DNA from: Chloropicon primus
Taxonomy: Eukaryota > Chlorophyta > Chloropicophyceae > Chloropicales > Chloropicaceae
Reading direction: 5' to 3'
DNA length: 64,000 nucleotides
Assembly (NCBI GenBank): GCA_023205875.1
Contig: CP060754.1
Span: forward strand, 248,001 to 312,000
The position numbers were made by a program, and so were the translations under genes. Position 1 is the stretch's first letter. Each line of letters opens with the position of its first letter. The notes under the pieces are model-generated. The model saw only the letters and a list, made by a program, of their open reading frames with translations. It was not told where the DNA came from and ran no database searches. Shown here piece after piece: positions 1 through 9,126 of the stretch.

Positions 1-1101
1 GGACTCGTTGGCAAGGGGAGGACCAGAGACAGCTGGTCCAGGACGAACTACCTGTACCAGCACGTCAGCATACCAGAGGTCATCAACGAGTTGGCGGCCC
101 AGAATCTCATCATCAATCAGGACAGGCTGACGAAGAACTTTTACGTGTACTACGATCCGAGCACGGCGGAATGGATGAAGCTGCCCTGGGACCTCGAGGC
201 TGCTTTCGGGTTGAGCCCCAAGCTGGGCGGCCAGCCCTCGGAGCTCTACTGCGTCCTTGCCTGCGAGCAGTTTAACTCCCCCCTCTACGGGGACAGCGAG
301 CACCCCCAAGACATCAGGGACTTCTTCGACGGCGGGAGGTGGAACAGGAAGCTGCAATTCATTTACAGGCCCCCGACGCCTTCTTACTGGGGAGGGCACC
401 ACCACAGCAACGAGGAGCCCGAGTGGACATGCGAGGACCCCGGGCAGGATGGAACCCAGTGCTTTGGGGACAAGAGCCCAAGGTACGCCGATGGGACGTT
501 CAACTACCTATACGACGCAGTCCTGGACGTGAAGAGCACGAGGGAGATGTACTTGAGAAGGCTCAGGACCCTCATGGACCACTTCATGAACGGGCGCCTG
601 GAGCAGATGATCACGGAGCACTACAAGCAGATAAGGCCGTCTGCCAAGTTGGACAACTCGATCTGGAAGAGGGGGGACATTGACGAGGGGTACGAGCAGC
701 TGCTGACGGAGCAGCTGCCCCTCAGAAGGGAGCAGCTGTACGACACGTATGGTCCGTCTGGTTCTGGGCTCATTCCGGGGCCGCAGAAGGAGAACCCCCG
801 GGCGGGCATCGAGGTGGAGCCCCGCTACGGCGTGATCGAGATCAGCAACAAGGAGCAGGAGGCCATCGATGTGAGCGGCTGGGAAGTTCAGGGGGGGGTC
901 AGGTACAGCCTGAAGCCAGGAACGGTCATTCCCTCCGACTCCAAGCTGGTCCTTTGCGGCGACGTCCTGAAGTGCAAGAAGATGGGCAAGTACGCGGACG
1001 CTCACCTCCTCGTGGTGGGGCCATTCAAGGGAAGCTTGCCCGATCAGGCAGGCGGGATCAGGCTCCTGGATGCCAAGGGGCGCCTGGTCGACGAGCTGTG
1101 A
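1..1101 (+). CDS. CotH-kinase-family protein with C-terminal lamin-tail-like domain (5' partial)
   Basis: The reading frame is open from base 1 to the TGA at 1099-1101, so the N-terminus lies outside the window. The visible 366 residues start inside a CotH-type domain: an Asn/Ile-rich stretch, then a Tyr/Asp segment ending in the typical WDLEAAFG motif (roughly residues 62-69), followed by cysteine-bearing loops. The last ~110 residues, with 'ISNKEQEAIDVSGW' and later 'KLVLCGD', resemble a lamin tail domain, which often accompanies CotH domains in secreted or surface proteins. CotH proteins are atypical kinases of spore coats and cell surfaces; the role in an alga is unknown. A TGTAA lies 16 bases after the stop. 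The gene is convergent with its neighbour, 83 bp away. Confidence 0.7.
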   Translation, partial: GLVGKGRTRDSWSRTNYLYQHVSIPEVINELAAQNLIINQDRLTKNFYVYYDPSTAEWMKLPWDLEAAFGLSPKLGGQPSELYCVLACEQFNSPLYGDSEHPQDIRDFFDGGRWNRKLQFIYRPPTPSYWGGHHHSNEEPEWTCEDPGQDGTQCFGDKSPRYADGTFNYLYDAVLDVKSTREMYLRRLRTLMDHFMNGRLEQMITEHYKQIRPSAKLDNSIWKRGDIDEGYEQLLTEQLPLRREQLYDTYGPSGSGLIPGPQKENPRAGIEVEPRYGVIEISNKEQEAIDVSGWEVQGGVRYSLKPGTVIPSDSKLVLCGDVLKCKKMGKYADAHLLVVGPFKGSLPDQAGGIRLLDAKGRLVDEL

Positions 1102-1116
1102 GACAAGCAAAAATCG

Positions 1117-1121
1117 TGTAA
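1117..1121 (+). terminator. TGTAA polyadenylation signal after CotH-like gene
   Basis: TGTAA lies 16 bases past the stop codon. UGUAA is the known near-upstream poly(A) element of chlorophyte algae. Assignment rests on position only. Confidence 0.45.
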
Positions 1122-1184
1122 AAGAAAAAAAAACTAATTTCAAGAGACAAATCCCCTTCCTCTTCTTTCTCGCCGGCTCTCCCA

Positions 1185-2726
1185 CTAGTTCAGGTTGAGG
1201 CTCCTGCAGTCGTCCGCGATCAGTGGAGTCGGCTGGTCCACGTCCGTGCACAGGGCCGAGGTCAGCACTTCTTGGGCCGGTGCGGAGTACATGTTTCTCA
1301 TCCACGTCAGGCTGTGCTTTGGGTTAATGATGAGCCCCGAGTAGGTTGGGTGGAGGGCGAAGATGATGTCCTCCAAGAGGACGTCAGCCTCCGGGTACCT
1401 CGCCTCGAACCAGTCGTCCCCGGCGGGGCTATTGTCGTTGATTCTGCGGTCCGATCTCCACAGGGCCTTGTCCTGGATAAACTTGAACTTCGACTCGTCG
1501 GTGATGTTGTAGGCCTCGACGATCTTCTCCGCGGTGATGTTCTGCATGTAGGTCTCGTCGATCACCACGTCCGCCTGCTCCAAGAGGGCGTGGAAGCCCT
1601 CGGGGTCGCTCAGGTTGAAGACGTAGCCGTTGCTGGCAGTCAGCCCATCCACGGCGGAGGTTTCGATCAGGGGGGTGGCGCCGGCGTCCTTGATGTACTC
1701 GCTCCAGTACGCAGAGTCCGAGACCTTGAAGTAGCCATCCGATTTCATGGTCGGGCCATAGTCGTAGGGGAAGCTCTTTTGCACGACGGCGACCTTGATC
1801 GGGTCGAAGTCCCGCGCGAAGACGCTCACCTTGGACTTGTGGCACTCGTACCTCTCCTTCACCTTGCCGAAGATGTCGTTCGCCGCGCACTCCTGGCCGA
1901 AGAACGGGGCGAAGAACTTGATCCACTCCGAAGTCCCGAGCATCGACCCGTCCTTCTGCTCGGCGGACACCGCGAACTGGATCGTCTCCGGGGCGATATC
2001 CCCGTTTGACATGTACCCCACGAACGTCGGACCGGTGCCGTTGAGCTGGCTCCCGGAGAAGTCGTACACGTTGCCGGCGAAGGACGTGGTCAAGCCCTCC
2101 TCCTTCATCTTGTTCAGGCAGGGGGAGGTGCCGTACTGCGAGAAGGACGAGATCGCCGACCTGTACCCCAGGAGCTCGACGTACGTGATGAGCTGCGTCT
2201 CGGCAACCGTGATGTTCCTCAGGGGGGTCCTCAAGTAAGCCGTCTCGTAGCCGCTCGGGACGAGATCCAGCTCGGTCAGGTTCTTCGCCCTCACCGCCTC
2301 GTCCGAGGCCCCCTCAGGGGTCAGCACGTACGCCCTCTTGTTGTACTTGTTCGTCACGACCGTGGACTCCGTGCCGGCGACCCTGGACACGTTGAAGAAC
2401 TGCGCCGCCTCCACCACGACGTCGCATTTCGGCGACTGGCCGCTCGTCGCGACGTCGGGGTTCTCGATCAGGGACCTGCGGACCGACTGCGAGCCCGAGG
2501 GGCTCCCGCCCGAGCCCTCGCCCACGCCACCCACGGTGAACGCCAGGGTCAGCGCGAGCGCCGTCGCAAGCAACCCCACCCCGATCCCGCCCAGCACGAC
2601 CTTCCCACGGCTTCGGTTCCTTGGCCTCGTCGTCACCCCCCATTCCTCCCCGGAGCCGTCCTCGAGGTCCTCCTCCGCGATCCCCACCCCCCCCTCTCTC
2701 AGGTCCTCTCCTCCCTGTCTCCCCAT
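1185..2726 (-). CDS. Type II membrane protein with periplasmic-binding-protein-like ectodomain
   Basis: The protein has 513 residues from the ATG at 2726. The frame is open further upstream, but this is the first ATG before the membrane segment. Residues 1-42 are acidic then basic, residues 43-67 form one hydrophobic helix (signal anchor), and the rest is a soluble domain with many N-x-S/T glycosylation sites (for example NVSR, NITV, NLTE, NITD) and scattered cysteines. Overall layout and motifs such as VELLGYR and ADVVIDETY recall the TroA/FepB-like binding proteins found in some fungi, diatoms and green algae, where one diatom member (FBP1) is implicated in siderophore-iron uptake. Substrate and family assignment are inference. 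It is divergent from the CFAP97-like gene. Confidence 0.5.
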   Translation of the reverse strand: MGRQGGEDLREGGVGIAEEDLEDGSGEEWGVTTRPRNRSRGKVVLGGIGVGLLATALALTLAFTVGGVGEGSGGSPSGSQSVRRSLIENPDVATSGQSPKCDVVVEAAQFFNVSRVAGTESTVVTNKYNKRAYVLTPEGASDEAVRAKNLTELDLVPSGYETAYLRTPLRNITVAETQLITYVELLGYRSAISSFSQYGTSPCLNKMKEEGLTTSFAGNVYDFSGSQLNGTGPTFVGYMSNGDIAPETIQFAVSAEQKDGSMLGTSEWIKFFAPFFGQECAANDIFGKVKERYECHKSKVSVFARDFDPIKVAVVQKSFPYDYGPTMKSDGYFKVSDSAYWSEYIKDAGATPLIETSAVDGLTASNGYVFNLSDPEGFHALLEQADVVIDETYMQNITAEKIVEAYNITDESKFKFIQDKALWRSDRRINDNSPAGDDWFEARYPEADVLLEDIIFALHPTYSGLIINPKHSLTWMRNMYSAPAQEVLTSALCTDVDQPTPLIADDCRSLNLN

Positions 2727-3250
2727 CCTCGTCGTCGCTAGGGTCGTCGTCGTCCCCCGCACCTCCGTCCCGACAAGGCCGCCGCCGCCGTCAACTTCTC
2801 TCTCTCCCCTGCCCTGCCCTTCCGTGCGCCGCGATGGCGACACTCTAACCTTAACGCTCCGCTCGGTAGGTACGTTATGGCATATGTCCCCAAATCCCCC
2901 CAAAACAATTTTCGGCTCGGAAGTTAGTCGACAAGCCCCCTTTCCATTCCTTTCCTTTGACCTTTGACTAATGCATACGACGAACGATGACGTACCTGTA
3001 CGACGGTGTTTGATTAAGGAAAAACGGACGAGGGGCCCTTTGCCTTGGCTTGCCTTGAGGAGGAGGATGAAGAGGTGGAGGCATCAATCATCAATCTTGC
3101 TCGAGCTCGAGGAAAGAACGACGTTCGAGTGGGGCAACGACAAGAGCGCGCGGTCTCGGTGCTGGTGTTGACCGAAGAAGGGGGGGGTCTGTCGTTCCGA
3201 GGGGCGAGCGTAGCGAGAGCGGGGCGACCTAGGGAGCGAACCGGAGCACA
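2727..3250. promoter_or_regulatory. Divergent promoter region (PBP-like / CFAP97-like)
   Basis: 524 bp lie between the start codons of two divergent genes. I see no convincing coding frame; short frames here lack homology and sit on C-rich or purine-rich DNA. A GGGGGG run follows 3180. It presumably carries both promoters and 5' UTRs. Confidence 0.5.
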
Positions 3251-4082
3251 ATGCGCGGCCTCACGGTAAGTGAAAACATTCTTCACGCGAGCGTGCCTGG
3301 TCGAGGACGAGGGGGGAGAGGCGAGGGGTTTGAGGGGGAACTTCTCCCCGCGGAAGGAAGACCGCTTCCCTTTCAATCTCGTCCTCTGGTTGGTTCGAGC
3401 GCACGCGCGGACGCGGCAGCACTCCCTGACTCTCGAAACACACACGCCCACGCACTGACTGACTGACTGACTGACTGAAAAAAATGTTCGAACTCTCGCT
3501 GCCCTCGTCTTCCAGGGAGGCGGTGGCGGAGGAGAAGTCTCGGCGTGGCTGAGCAACAAGGTCATGGGAACCTACTGGGAGGAGAAGGTGAAGCAGAAGC
3601 ACGTTCACAAGCTCTCGTCCATCAAGCCGAGCATAGACAACAAGCCACCAGCAACTTACCCCCACTTGCAGAACAAGAGGAAGAAGATGCAGCTCCAGGA
3701 GGAGCGTTTGAAGGCCATCCAGCGAGAAAACGGGATTCTCCTCTCCAAGCTGTCCCGCATCGCAGCCCGCAAGGGTCCCGAGGGAAGTGGGATGGAGAGA
3801 GCTCACAGAGCCTTGCACCCTGGGGAGGCTTGCTCTCTTGGAAGCCTAAACGGCCTGTCGAGGAAGAGAGAGCTGCAGAGAATTGCGAGGGACAACCACG
3901 CCATCCTGAGCAGGATTCAGGAAAGGCAGTCCCAAAAGTCTTGCTACGACAGACAGATGATGGACAACGAGTGGCAGCAGACGCTCATGTACAGAAGGTT
4001 GGCAAGCCAGCACCAGGAGAGCCCCACCAAGGACAGCAAGAAGAGCGTCGTTCTCCCACCAATTGACGTGGGGACCAACTGA
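3251..4082 (+). CDS. CFAP97/Hemingway-domain ciliary protein
   Basis: Two exons: 3251-3265 and 3516-4082, 193 residues. Exon 1 encodes only five residues (MRGLT) and ends at a GTAAGT donor; the intron ends in TTCCAG and resumes in phase 0 with a Gly run. An internal ATG at 3564 could also start translation, but the splice explains the open frame upstream of it. The segment HKLSSIKPSIDNKPPATYPH followed by RKKMQLQEERLKAIQRENGI matches the Hmw/KIAA1430 domain shared by Hemingway, CFAP97 and CFAP97D1, which act in axoneme assembly or maintenance. The C-terminus is basic and coiled. A TGTAA lies 33 bases after the stop. It belongs to a local group of ciliary genes. Confidence 0.8.
3455..3478 (+). 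repeat. (CTGA)6 tandem repeat in the CFAP97-like intron
   Basis: Six CTGA units lie 37 bases before the 3' splice site at 3515. CTGAC resembles the branch-point consensus, so the repeat offers several overlapping branch sites. Confidence 0.7.
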
Positions 4083-4114
4083 CGTGGGACACCTTAAAGC
4101 ATTTTCTGAAAGAA

Positions 4115-4119
4115 TGTAA
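4115..4119 (+). terminator. TGTAA polyadenylation signal after CFAP97-like gene
   Basis: TGTAA lies 33 bases past the stop of the CFAP97-like gene. Confidence 0.45.
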
Positions 4120-4475
4120 GAAACAAAACTTTACTTTTTTACTATTGTTGGGCAAGAGGCGGGCATCACATGCACCTCGCGGCCCAGCTTATCCAGCTCT
4201 CGAACCGAGACTTCGTGAGGCTCGTTCCGACGCTTTCTGAGATGATGGCGCAGATGTCCTCCATCGTTTTCAGGTCCTTGTCGATCAACGGGACGGAAAG
4301 GAGGGGGAAAGGACACGTGGGCCATGGTGGTGGACACGGCATCAGGAACACAACAGGGGTGGTGGGTAAACTCAAAGTTAATTATTATCCGCCTTATTGT
4401 TATGGTAAAACTTTTTTTGTTATTTTCTCAACTATGAAACACTCCCTTTTTCTTCACCAAACTTCCAAATTCATG

Positions 4476-4480
4476 TTACA
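4476..4480 (-). terminator. TGTAA polyadenylation signal after PACRG
   Basis: The minus-strand TGTAA lies about 100 bases past the PACRG stop. Confidence 0.35.
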
Positions 4481-4578
4481 AAAGATCCACAGAAAGATCC
4501 GCCTAGCCTAGTCCTAGCCAAGGCTCTTCCCTTGTTCACTACGTCCTTAAACGGTCCTTCTCTCATTCGTTGAATGCC

Positions 4579-5609
4579 TTAGCTGTTGATGACGCACGAC
4601 TCGTATGTTGGAACCATGTACTTGATGTTGATGAAAGCATCCTCTCCTCCCTTCATCTCAAAGAGGTTGAGGGTCTCCATGATGAGCTCCCCCAAGCAGC
4701 GCTTCTGGGCCTGGGCGTAGTCAATCTTGTCTCCCGAGTTCAAGTTCTTGTTCTTGAACAAGTTCAGGATTGGCAAAATCTGTCTGTAGTAAGGCACGAG
4801 GGCCTCACCAACATAGTCCGCGCTCTCCACGAGCTTCTGGAGAATCTGAAGAGTCACGCAGATGACCTCGTGGTCACGGGTGTTCAGGGCGGTCTTGATT
4901 GGGATGATCAGCTGAGGAATGACCGGAAGGATCTTGGAGCCACCTTCCTTCAACATGTCTTCAACCCCCTTGACTGCCAAGAAACGGTATGGGTCCTCCT
5001 TCTCCCTAATGCCATCGAAGAAGATTGGAAGGTAGTGGTGGTAGTCCAGCTTGTCGATGTCCACCTTCCAGCTAATCACGTTCTTCTGCTTGTGTTCTAC
5101 GGCTACAGGAAGGTCGTTCCTCTCGTAGAACTTCCTGAAGAGCGTGTTTGGCGGGTTGGCGCGGGTTTTGAAAGCCTGGGCCTTTGGCGGTTTCGGGTCC
5201 TCTCTTGAGGACTTCAACAAGCCTGCCTTGATCTTCATGCCGTCCCCCTTCTTCGTGTGCTCGAAAGTCACCTTCCTTGGCGACTTGAACCTATGGGCGA
5301 GAGTGCACCCACTCCACTCGGGGAGGTTCCTGGTGTCGAGCTTCTCGTGCCCGCCAGGTCTGGAGTCCTTTGCGAGCCCTTTCGTCATATCGAAGCACTG
5401 GGGGGAGAGAGACAAGACGGGAAGAAAGAGACGGGGGGGGGTGGAGGAGGGCGTCAGCTCGGGGATCGCACAGCGGAACAGAGGCGTCTTCGACTTACCG
5501 AGCCAGTCTCTGCTGCAAGTGTGTTGGATCTCTTTCCACGGATTTTCACATCTCGATAGGTGTTCGTGAAGAGAGCACCGGCAACGTCTCCTACTGCGTA
5601 GTCACCCAT
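4579..5609 (-). CDS. PACRG: Parkin co-regulated gene protein (PACRG), axonemal inner-junction protein
   Basis: Two exons on the minus strand: 5609-5499 (37 residues, starts [11 protein letters not shown]) and 5397-4579. The intron has a GTAAGT donor and a CCCCAG acceptor and is phase 0. The product is 309 residues, close to animal PACRG (~296). The core is strongly conserved: [17 protein letters not shown], then [20 protein letters not shown], and the C-terminal [23 protein letters not shown] forms the inner junction between A- and B-tubules of doublet microtubules together with FAP20. An alternative start inside exon 2 would lose a reasonable N-terminus. The identification is secure. Confidence 0.97.
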
Positions 5610-6459
5610 GTCGTAAATCGAAGCGCGTCAAGTCTTTCCCTGGGATCGCAGCGGCGAAGAGGAACAGAGGACGGGTCAGTGTCTTTGCTCGAGCTGGTCT
5701 TCGCCCAGGAGGAGAGAACATGGTCTTCACGCGCGCTCCAATTTCCAAGGCGACCCCGGGTGCGACCCTCGCGCGGAGGGTGTCCCCGCGCAGGGCTTGG
5801 GCCCCACGGGCCAGGCCCCCTGGCGTTCGAGCGCGGGGAGGGAAACCCTTTCCCTCCCGCAATTGCTTTGAAAAACTCACCTTGCGTGCAAAAATGTTAT
5901 AATTGACCCGAGAAAGGATTCCCTTTTTCCCCGGAGCTTGTCGTCAGCAAAGGTCAGCAAAGTCCCCCTCCGCAGATACAGTCTTGTCGTCTTTGCCGTC
6001 GGCTCTGACTCTTCGTGTTTTAATTCCACCCGGTCGCGCAAAGACTTCACACCCTTCTCCAAGACTTGGCAAGCTCAACTCGTCGTCAAAGGGTCAAGAA
6101 TATGATCCCCCCCTTCCACACCAGGGATAGGATAGTCTCCCTGCCCGGAAAGCGAAAGAGGGAAAAATATGCCCCGGGCACCGATTTCACACTTGTTTTC
6201 TAGGGCTGGATTGACTGACGGGTGGGAAGGAAAGGAAAGAGGGACACACGCCCCCCAAGATGGAAATTCTGTTGCCGGCGATTCGGATTTTGACCGAATC
6301 CCTGGTCAACAAACCAAACACAAGGGGGAGACAAATTGGGTGCAAATAGTGTAAAAGTACAAAGTCGCTCTCCCCCCCTCGTCCCCTCAAGACGAAGACG
6401 AAGACGAAGACGAATTTTATAACGGATCTGGATCTGGATCTGGACGAACTCCCAGAGGA
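5610..6459. other. Intergenic region with two short tandem repeats
   Basis: 850 bp lie between the PACRG start and the 3' end of the 888-residue gene. I see no gene. It contains GACGAA x4 at 6391-6414 and GGATCT x3 at 6424-6441 near the 3' end of the upstream neighbour, and a GC-rich block at about 5740-5860. It should hold the PACRG promoter and the 3' UTR of the next gene. Confidence 0.5.
6391..6441. repeat. Adjacent hexanucleotide repeats (GACGAA)4 and (GGATCT)3
   Basis: Two unrelated six-base tandem repeats lie within 51 bp, 19 bp downstream of a stop codon, so probably in a 3' UTR. Confidence 0.75.
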
Positions 6460-9126
6460 TCAAAAGTTCCCGACGAGGAAGTCTGCCGTGTAAGAGGACC
6501 CCGCCTTCCCACCTGGGTTCGGGCTCGAGTCCTTGGAGTGGACGATGGAGGGTACCTCGCTGCCCGGGGAACGAGTCGGGCGGATGGAAGGCGAGCCCAT
6601 GTCCTGCGACACGTCGTCCGAGGAGGACAAAAGAAGGCTGTCCTCTCCGTCCAGGGAGGTCGGCTCCTCGGTCCCCCGCCAGAAGTGGCTGTGGGTCATC
6701 TCACCTATGCGAGTCCAAAAGTACCCATTCGACTTCCTTCCCGAGTTGACCTGTGAGATGAAGAGCCTGTAGAGCTTCCAGGCCTGCTCCGCGTCCACCC
6801 TGTCCTTGTACTCCCTGATGAGGGCGTCGTACGTCTCCACGAACTTTTTCACGATGGTGGACTGGATCCCGAGCTTGACCTTGAGCTCGTCCGCGTCCGC
6901 CACGCTCATGTCAAACAGCTTGGACTTGAGCACGTGGTCCAAGATGTTGAACAAGGGGTTTCCCGTCGTCTTCCGGGGCATCTTGTTCTTCGAATAGCTC
7001 TGGTCGTTCAACTTGGGCGGCGATATCTCTGGGAATACGTCCAGCTTCCACAAGCCGATCCCGTACTTGAGGATGGCTTTCTGCACGATATCCAGGGTCA
7101 TCTCCTTCGTCTCGATGCACAAGGACCTGCACTCGTCGTACACCGCGGTCACGACCTGCGGCCTTGGCTTGTGTGTCACCTTGCCGAGAATCATCGCGAA
7201 CTCGTCATAGGCAAGCATGCTCTGGCCCTCGGGAACGGAGAAGTTGTAATACGCCTCCAGCTTGGCGCACATCTTGTTCCTCTGCCTCTCCCACTCGGAC
7301 TGCATCGCGAACAGGATGTCCTCGGACTTGTACATGTCCATGATCGGGTCAAGGAGCCTCTCCACGTGGTTGGCCATGAAAGTCCTGGCGTTCTCGTCGC
7401 TCCTCATGGTGTTGAATATCTCGTTGATCACGTCGTAGACCTCGAGGGGCTTGACCCAGAAGCTGCCTTCCTCCGGGAACAAGCAGCTCACGTCCTTTGA
7501 CCGAGAGAGGCACTGCATCGTGTACATGACGAAGACGATCTGCTCGTTGTAGATCTTCGCCCTGTAGTCCCAAATCCCGCAGAAGTACGCAAACATGCGG
7601 ACGTGCTTGTTGGAACGCGCTATCCGGTGCACGCTTATGATCAGGTCCGCGAGGTTCGTTTCCGCGACGTAGGGGAGGCCATACCTCGTGAAATGCCATC
7701 GCCGCACAAAGTCCTTGAACGTGTAACCCGTACCCTGCCTCGAGAACCTGATGAACTTGCTGTCTCTGATGGCGTCGTTGTACAAAGCGGCGATCGTGCT
7801 CAGAACCCATTGCAGGGACTGGTTCTGGCCCACCGATACGTACATCAACTCCCACGAGCCCAGGGTAGTGTCGGCAATGATGTCGGTCTCGCTGCTGTTT
7901 GCGCTGACAATGTCAGAGCTCGAGGAGCTTTCCAAGCTGCTTGCGGACAGGTCCTTCCCGTTTACGACCTCCGTCTGCACCGTCGCGTTCTTGTGAAGTC
8001 TGACGAGGCTGTCCGAGGAGTCGGCCTGGGCCTTCTTCACTTGGTGCTCCAGGATCAGCAACTTCTGTTCCATGGACTCCCACTCCGACAAGGCGACCGT
8101 GAGGTCCGACGAGAGGCTCTTCGTGGCACTGAGCACGGCATTCTCCCTGTCCGCCTTCAAGCTCATTATCTGCTGCTTGTAGATGGAGAGCTCGCTGGTC
8201 AATATGGTTTTCTCGGCAAAATACCTTGCCATGAGGTTGCTACTGTTCAAGTTCCTTTCGCTCAGCGCCTTGTTGCTGCTGCCCAACTCTTTCTCCAGCT
8301 TCTTCCTGTCCCGGCTGCCGGAGCTCACGACTTCGGTGAAGTAGTCCAGCTTCTTCGTCAGGTAGTCAATTTGCTCCTGAAGACTTTCGTTCTTTCTTCT
8401 GTGAGACTGCAAACTTCTCTGCATGCTTTCCATCTTTCCTCTGCAGATGGAGTTCAGTTTGTTCACGCGCAGGTGCACCTTCTTCATCAGCTTGGAGTGC
8501 TGCGCAGAAAGCTTCCCGAGTTCCTGAATTTCTTGGTCCATGACCGAGTCAACGATCTCAAAGGCCTTCCAGTGCCTCATCATGTCCTCCCCGCTCTCCT
8601 CTCGCAGGGAGTGGCTCTCTGGTACCACGGCCAAGGTCTCCAAAAGCTCCTCGGGGAACCTGTCCTCCAGAGCCTCCTCCAGAATTTTGGTCGTAGTCAA
8701 GTCCTCCCTGTCCACGGTGAGCTCCCTCTTCAGCTCGTTCAGGGTGAGGGATATGTTGTTGATCTCCTCCACGGCTTTGAACATGGGAACACCGCGGCCC
8801 TCTTCTGGCTTGGCGCTCTTCATCCAAACTTCCGCGTCCACCTTTTCAATGTGGGCCTTCACCTTCTTCTCGAAAGATCTCGTGCTCGTCGCGTTAAAGG
8901 GCAGGCTCGGGGGGACCCTCGAGGCAGACTTGGACTTGACTTTCGCCCTCTCCTTCTCCTGCTCGTACTCCAGGAGCTGGACACCCAAGGGTATGTCAGA
9001 CACCTCCTCCTCACTCCTCACCGAGAAGGCCTCCTCCCCCGGGCCCTCCTCCCCCTCCCCCTCCCCTTCCACCTTTGGTGGAGGCGGCCCACGGCCCACC
9101 ATAACAATTTTCTCGAGGGCTGACAT
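6460..9126 (-). CDS. Unknown 888-residue coiled-coil protein, candidate ciliary component
   Basis: This intronless frame runs from an ATG at 9126. I recognise no named family. Residues 1-90 are acidic and Pro/Gly rich; about 110-400 are heptad-like coiled coil rich in Glu/Lys/Leu; about 400-450 form a Ser-rich linker; about 450-800 are a globular, aromatic-rich region with 'FVRRWHFTRYGLPYVAETNLADL' type sequence and 'VRMFAYFCGIWD'; the C-terminal ~90 residues are Ser/Pro rich. It sits between PACRG and CFAP65 and is head-to-head with CFAP65, which suggests, by inference only, a role in the cilium. Coding nature is supported by length, codon pattern and domain-like composition. Confidence 0.7.
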   Translation of the reverse strand: MSALEKIVMVGRGPPPPKVEGEGEGEEGPGEEAFSVRSEEEVSDIPLGVQLLEYEQEKERAKVKSKSASRVPPSLPFNATSTRSFEKKVKAHIEKVDAEVWMKSAKPEEGRGVPMFKAVEEINNISLTLNELKRELTVDREDLTTTKILEEALEDRFPEELLETLAVVPESHSLREESGEDMMRHWKAFEIVDSVMDQEIQELGKLSAQHSKLMKKVHLRVNKLNSICRGKMESMQRSLQSHRRKNESLQEQIDYLTKKLDYFTEVVSSGSRDRKKLEKELGSSNKALSERNLNSSNLMARYFAEKTILTSELSIYKQQIMSLKADRENAVLSATKSLSSDLTVALSEWESMEQKLLILEHQVKKAQADSSDSLVRLHKNATVQTEVVNGKDLSASSLESSSSSDIVSANSSETDIIADTTLGSWELMYVSVGQNQSLQWVLSTIAALYNDAIRDSKFIRFSRQGTGYTFKDFVRRWHFTRYGLPYVAETNLADLIISVHRIARSNKHVRMFAYFCGIWDYRAKIYNEQIVFVMYTMQCLSRSKDVSCLFPEEGSFWVKPLEVYDVINEIFNTMRSDENARTFMANHVERLLDPIMDMYKSEDILFAMQSEWERQRNKMCAKLEAYYNFSVPEGQSMLAYDEFAMILGKVTHKPRPQVVTAVYDECRSLCIETKEMTLDIVQKAILKYGIGLWKLDVFPEISPPKLNDQSYSKNKMPRKTTGNPLFNILDHVLKSKLFDMSVADADELKVKLGIQSTIVKKFVETYDALIREYKDRVDAEQAWKLYRLFISQVNSGRKSNGYFWTRIGEMTHSHFWRGTEEPTSLDGEDSLLLSSSDDVSQDMGSPSIRPTRSPGSEVPSIVHSKDSSPNPGGKAGSSYTADFLVGNF

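Larger units (their letters stand above)
4083..4578. other. Convergent 3' intergenic region, small unassigned frames
   Basis: 496 bp lie between the 3' ends of the CFAP97-like gene and PACRG. It holds AT-rich 3' UTR-like DNA and TGTAA signals for both genes (4115-4119 plus, 4476-4480 minus). Short minus-strand frames cover about 4131-4375; one, ending at 4166, reads KTMEDICAIISESVGTSL near its C-terminus and looks protein-like, but I recognise no family and see no clear splice partner. Confidence 0.4.

Noticed and set aside
7603-9123. Plus-strand frame of 506 codons
   Set aside because: It is antisense to the 888-residue gene, with His/Leu/Arg-rich composition and no domain-like pattern.
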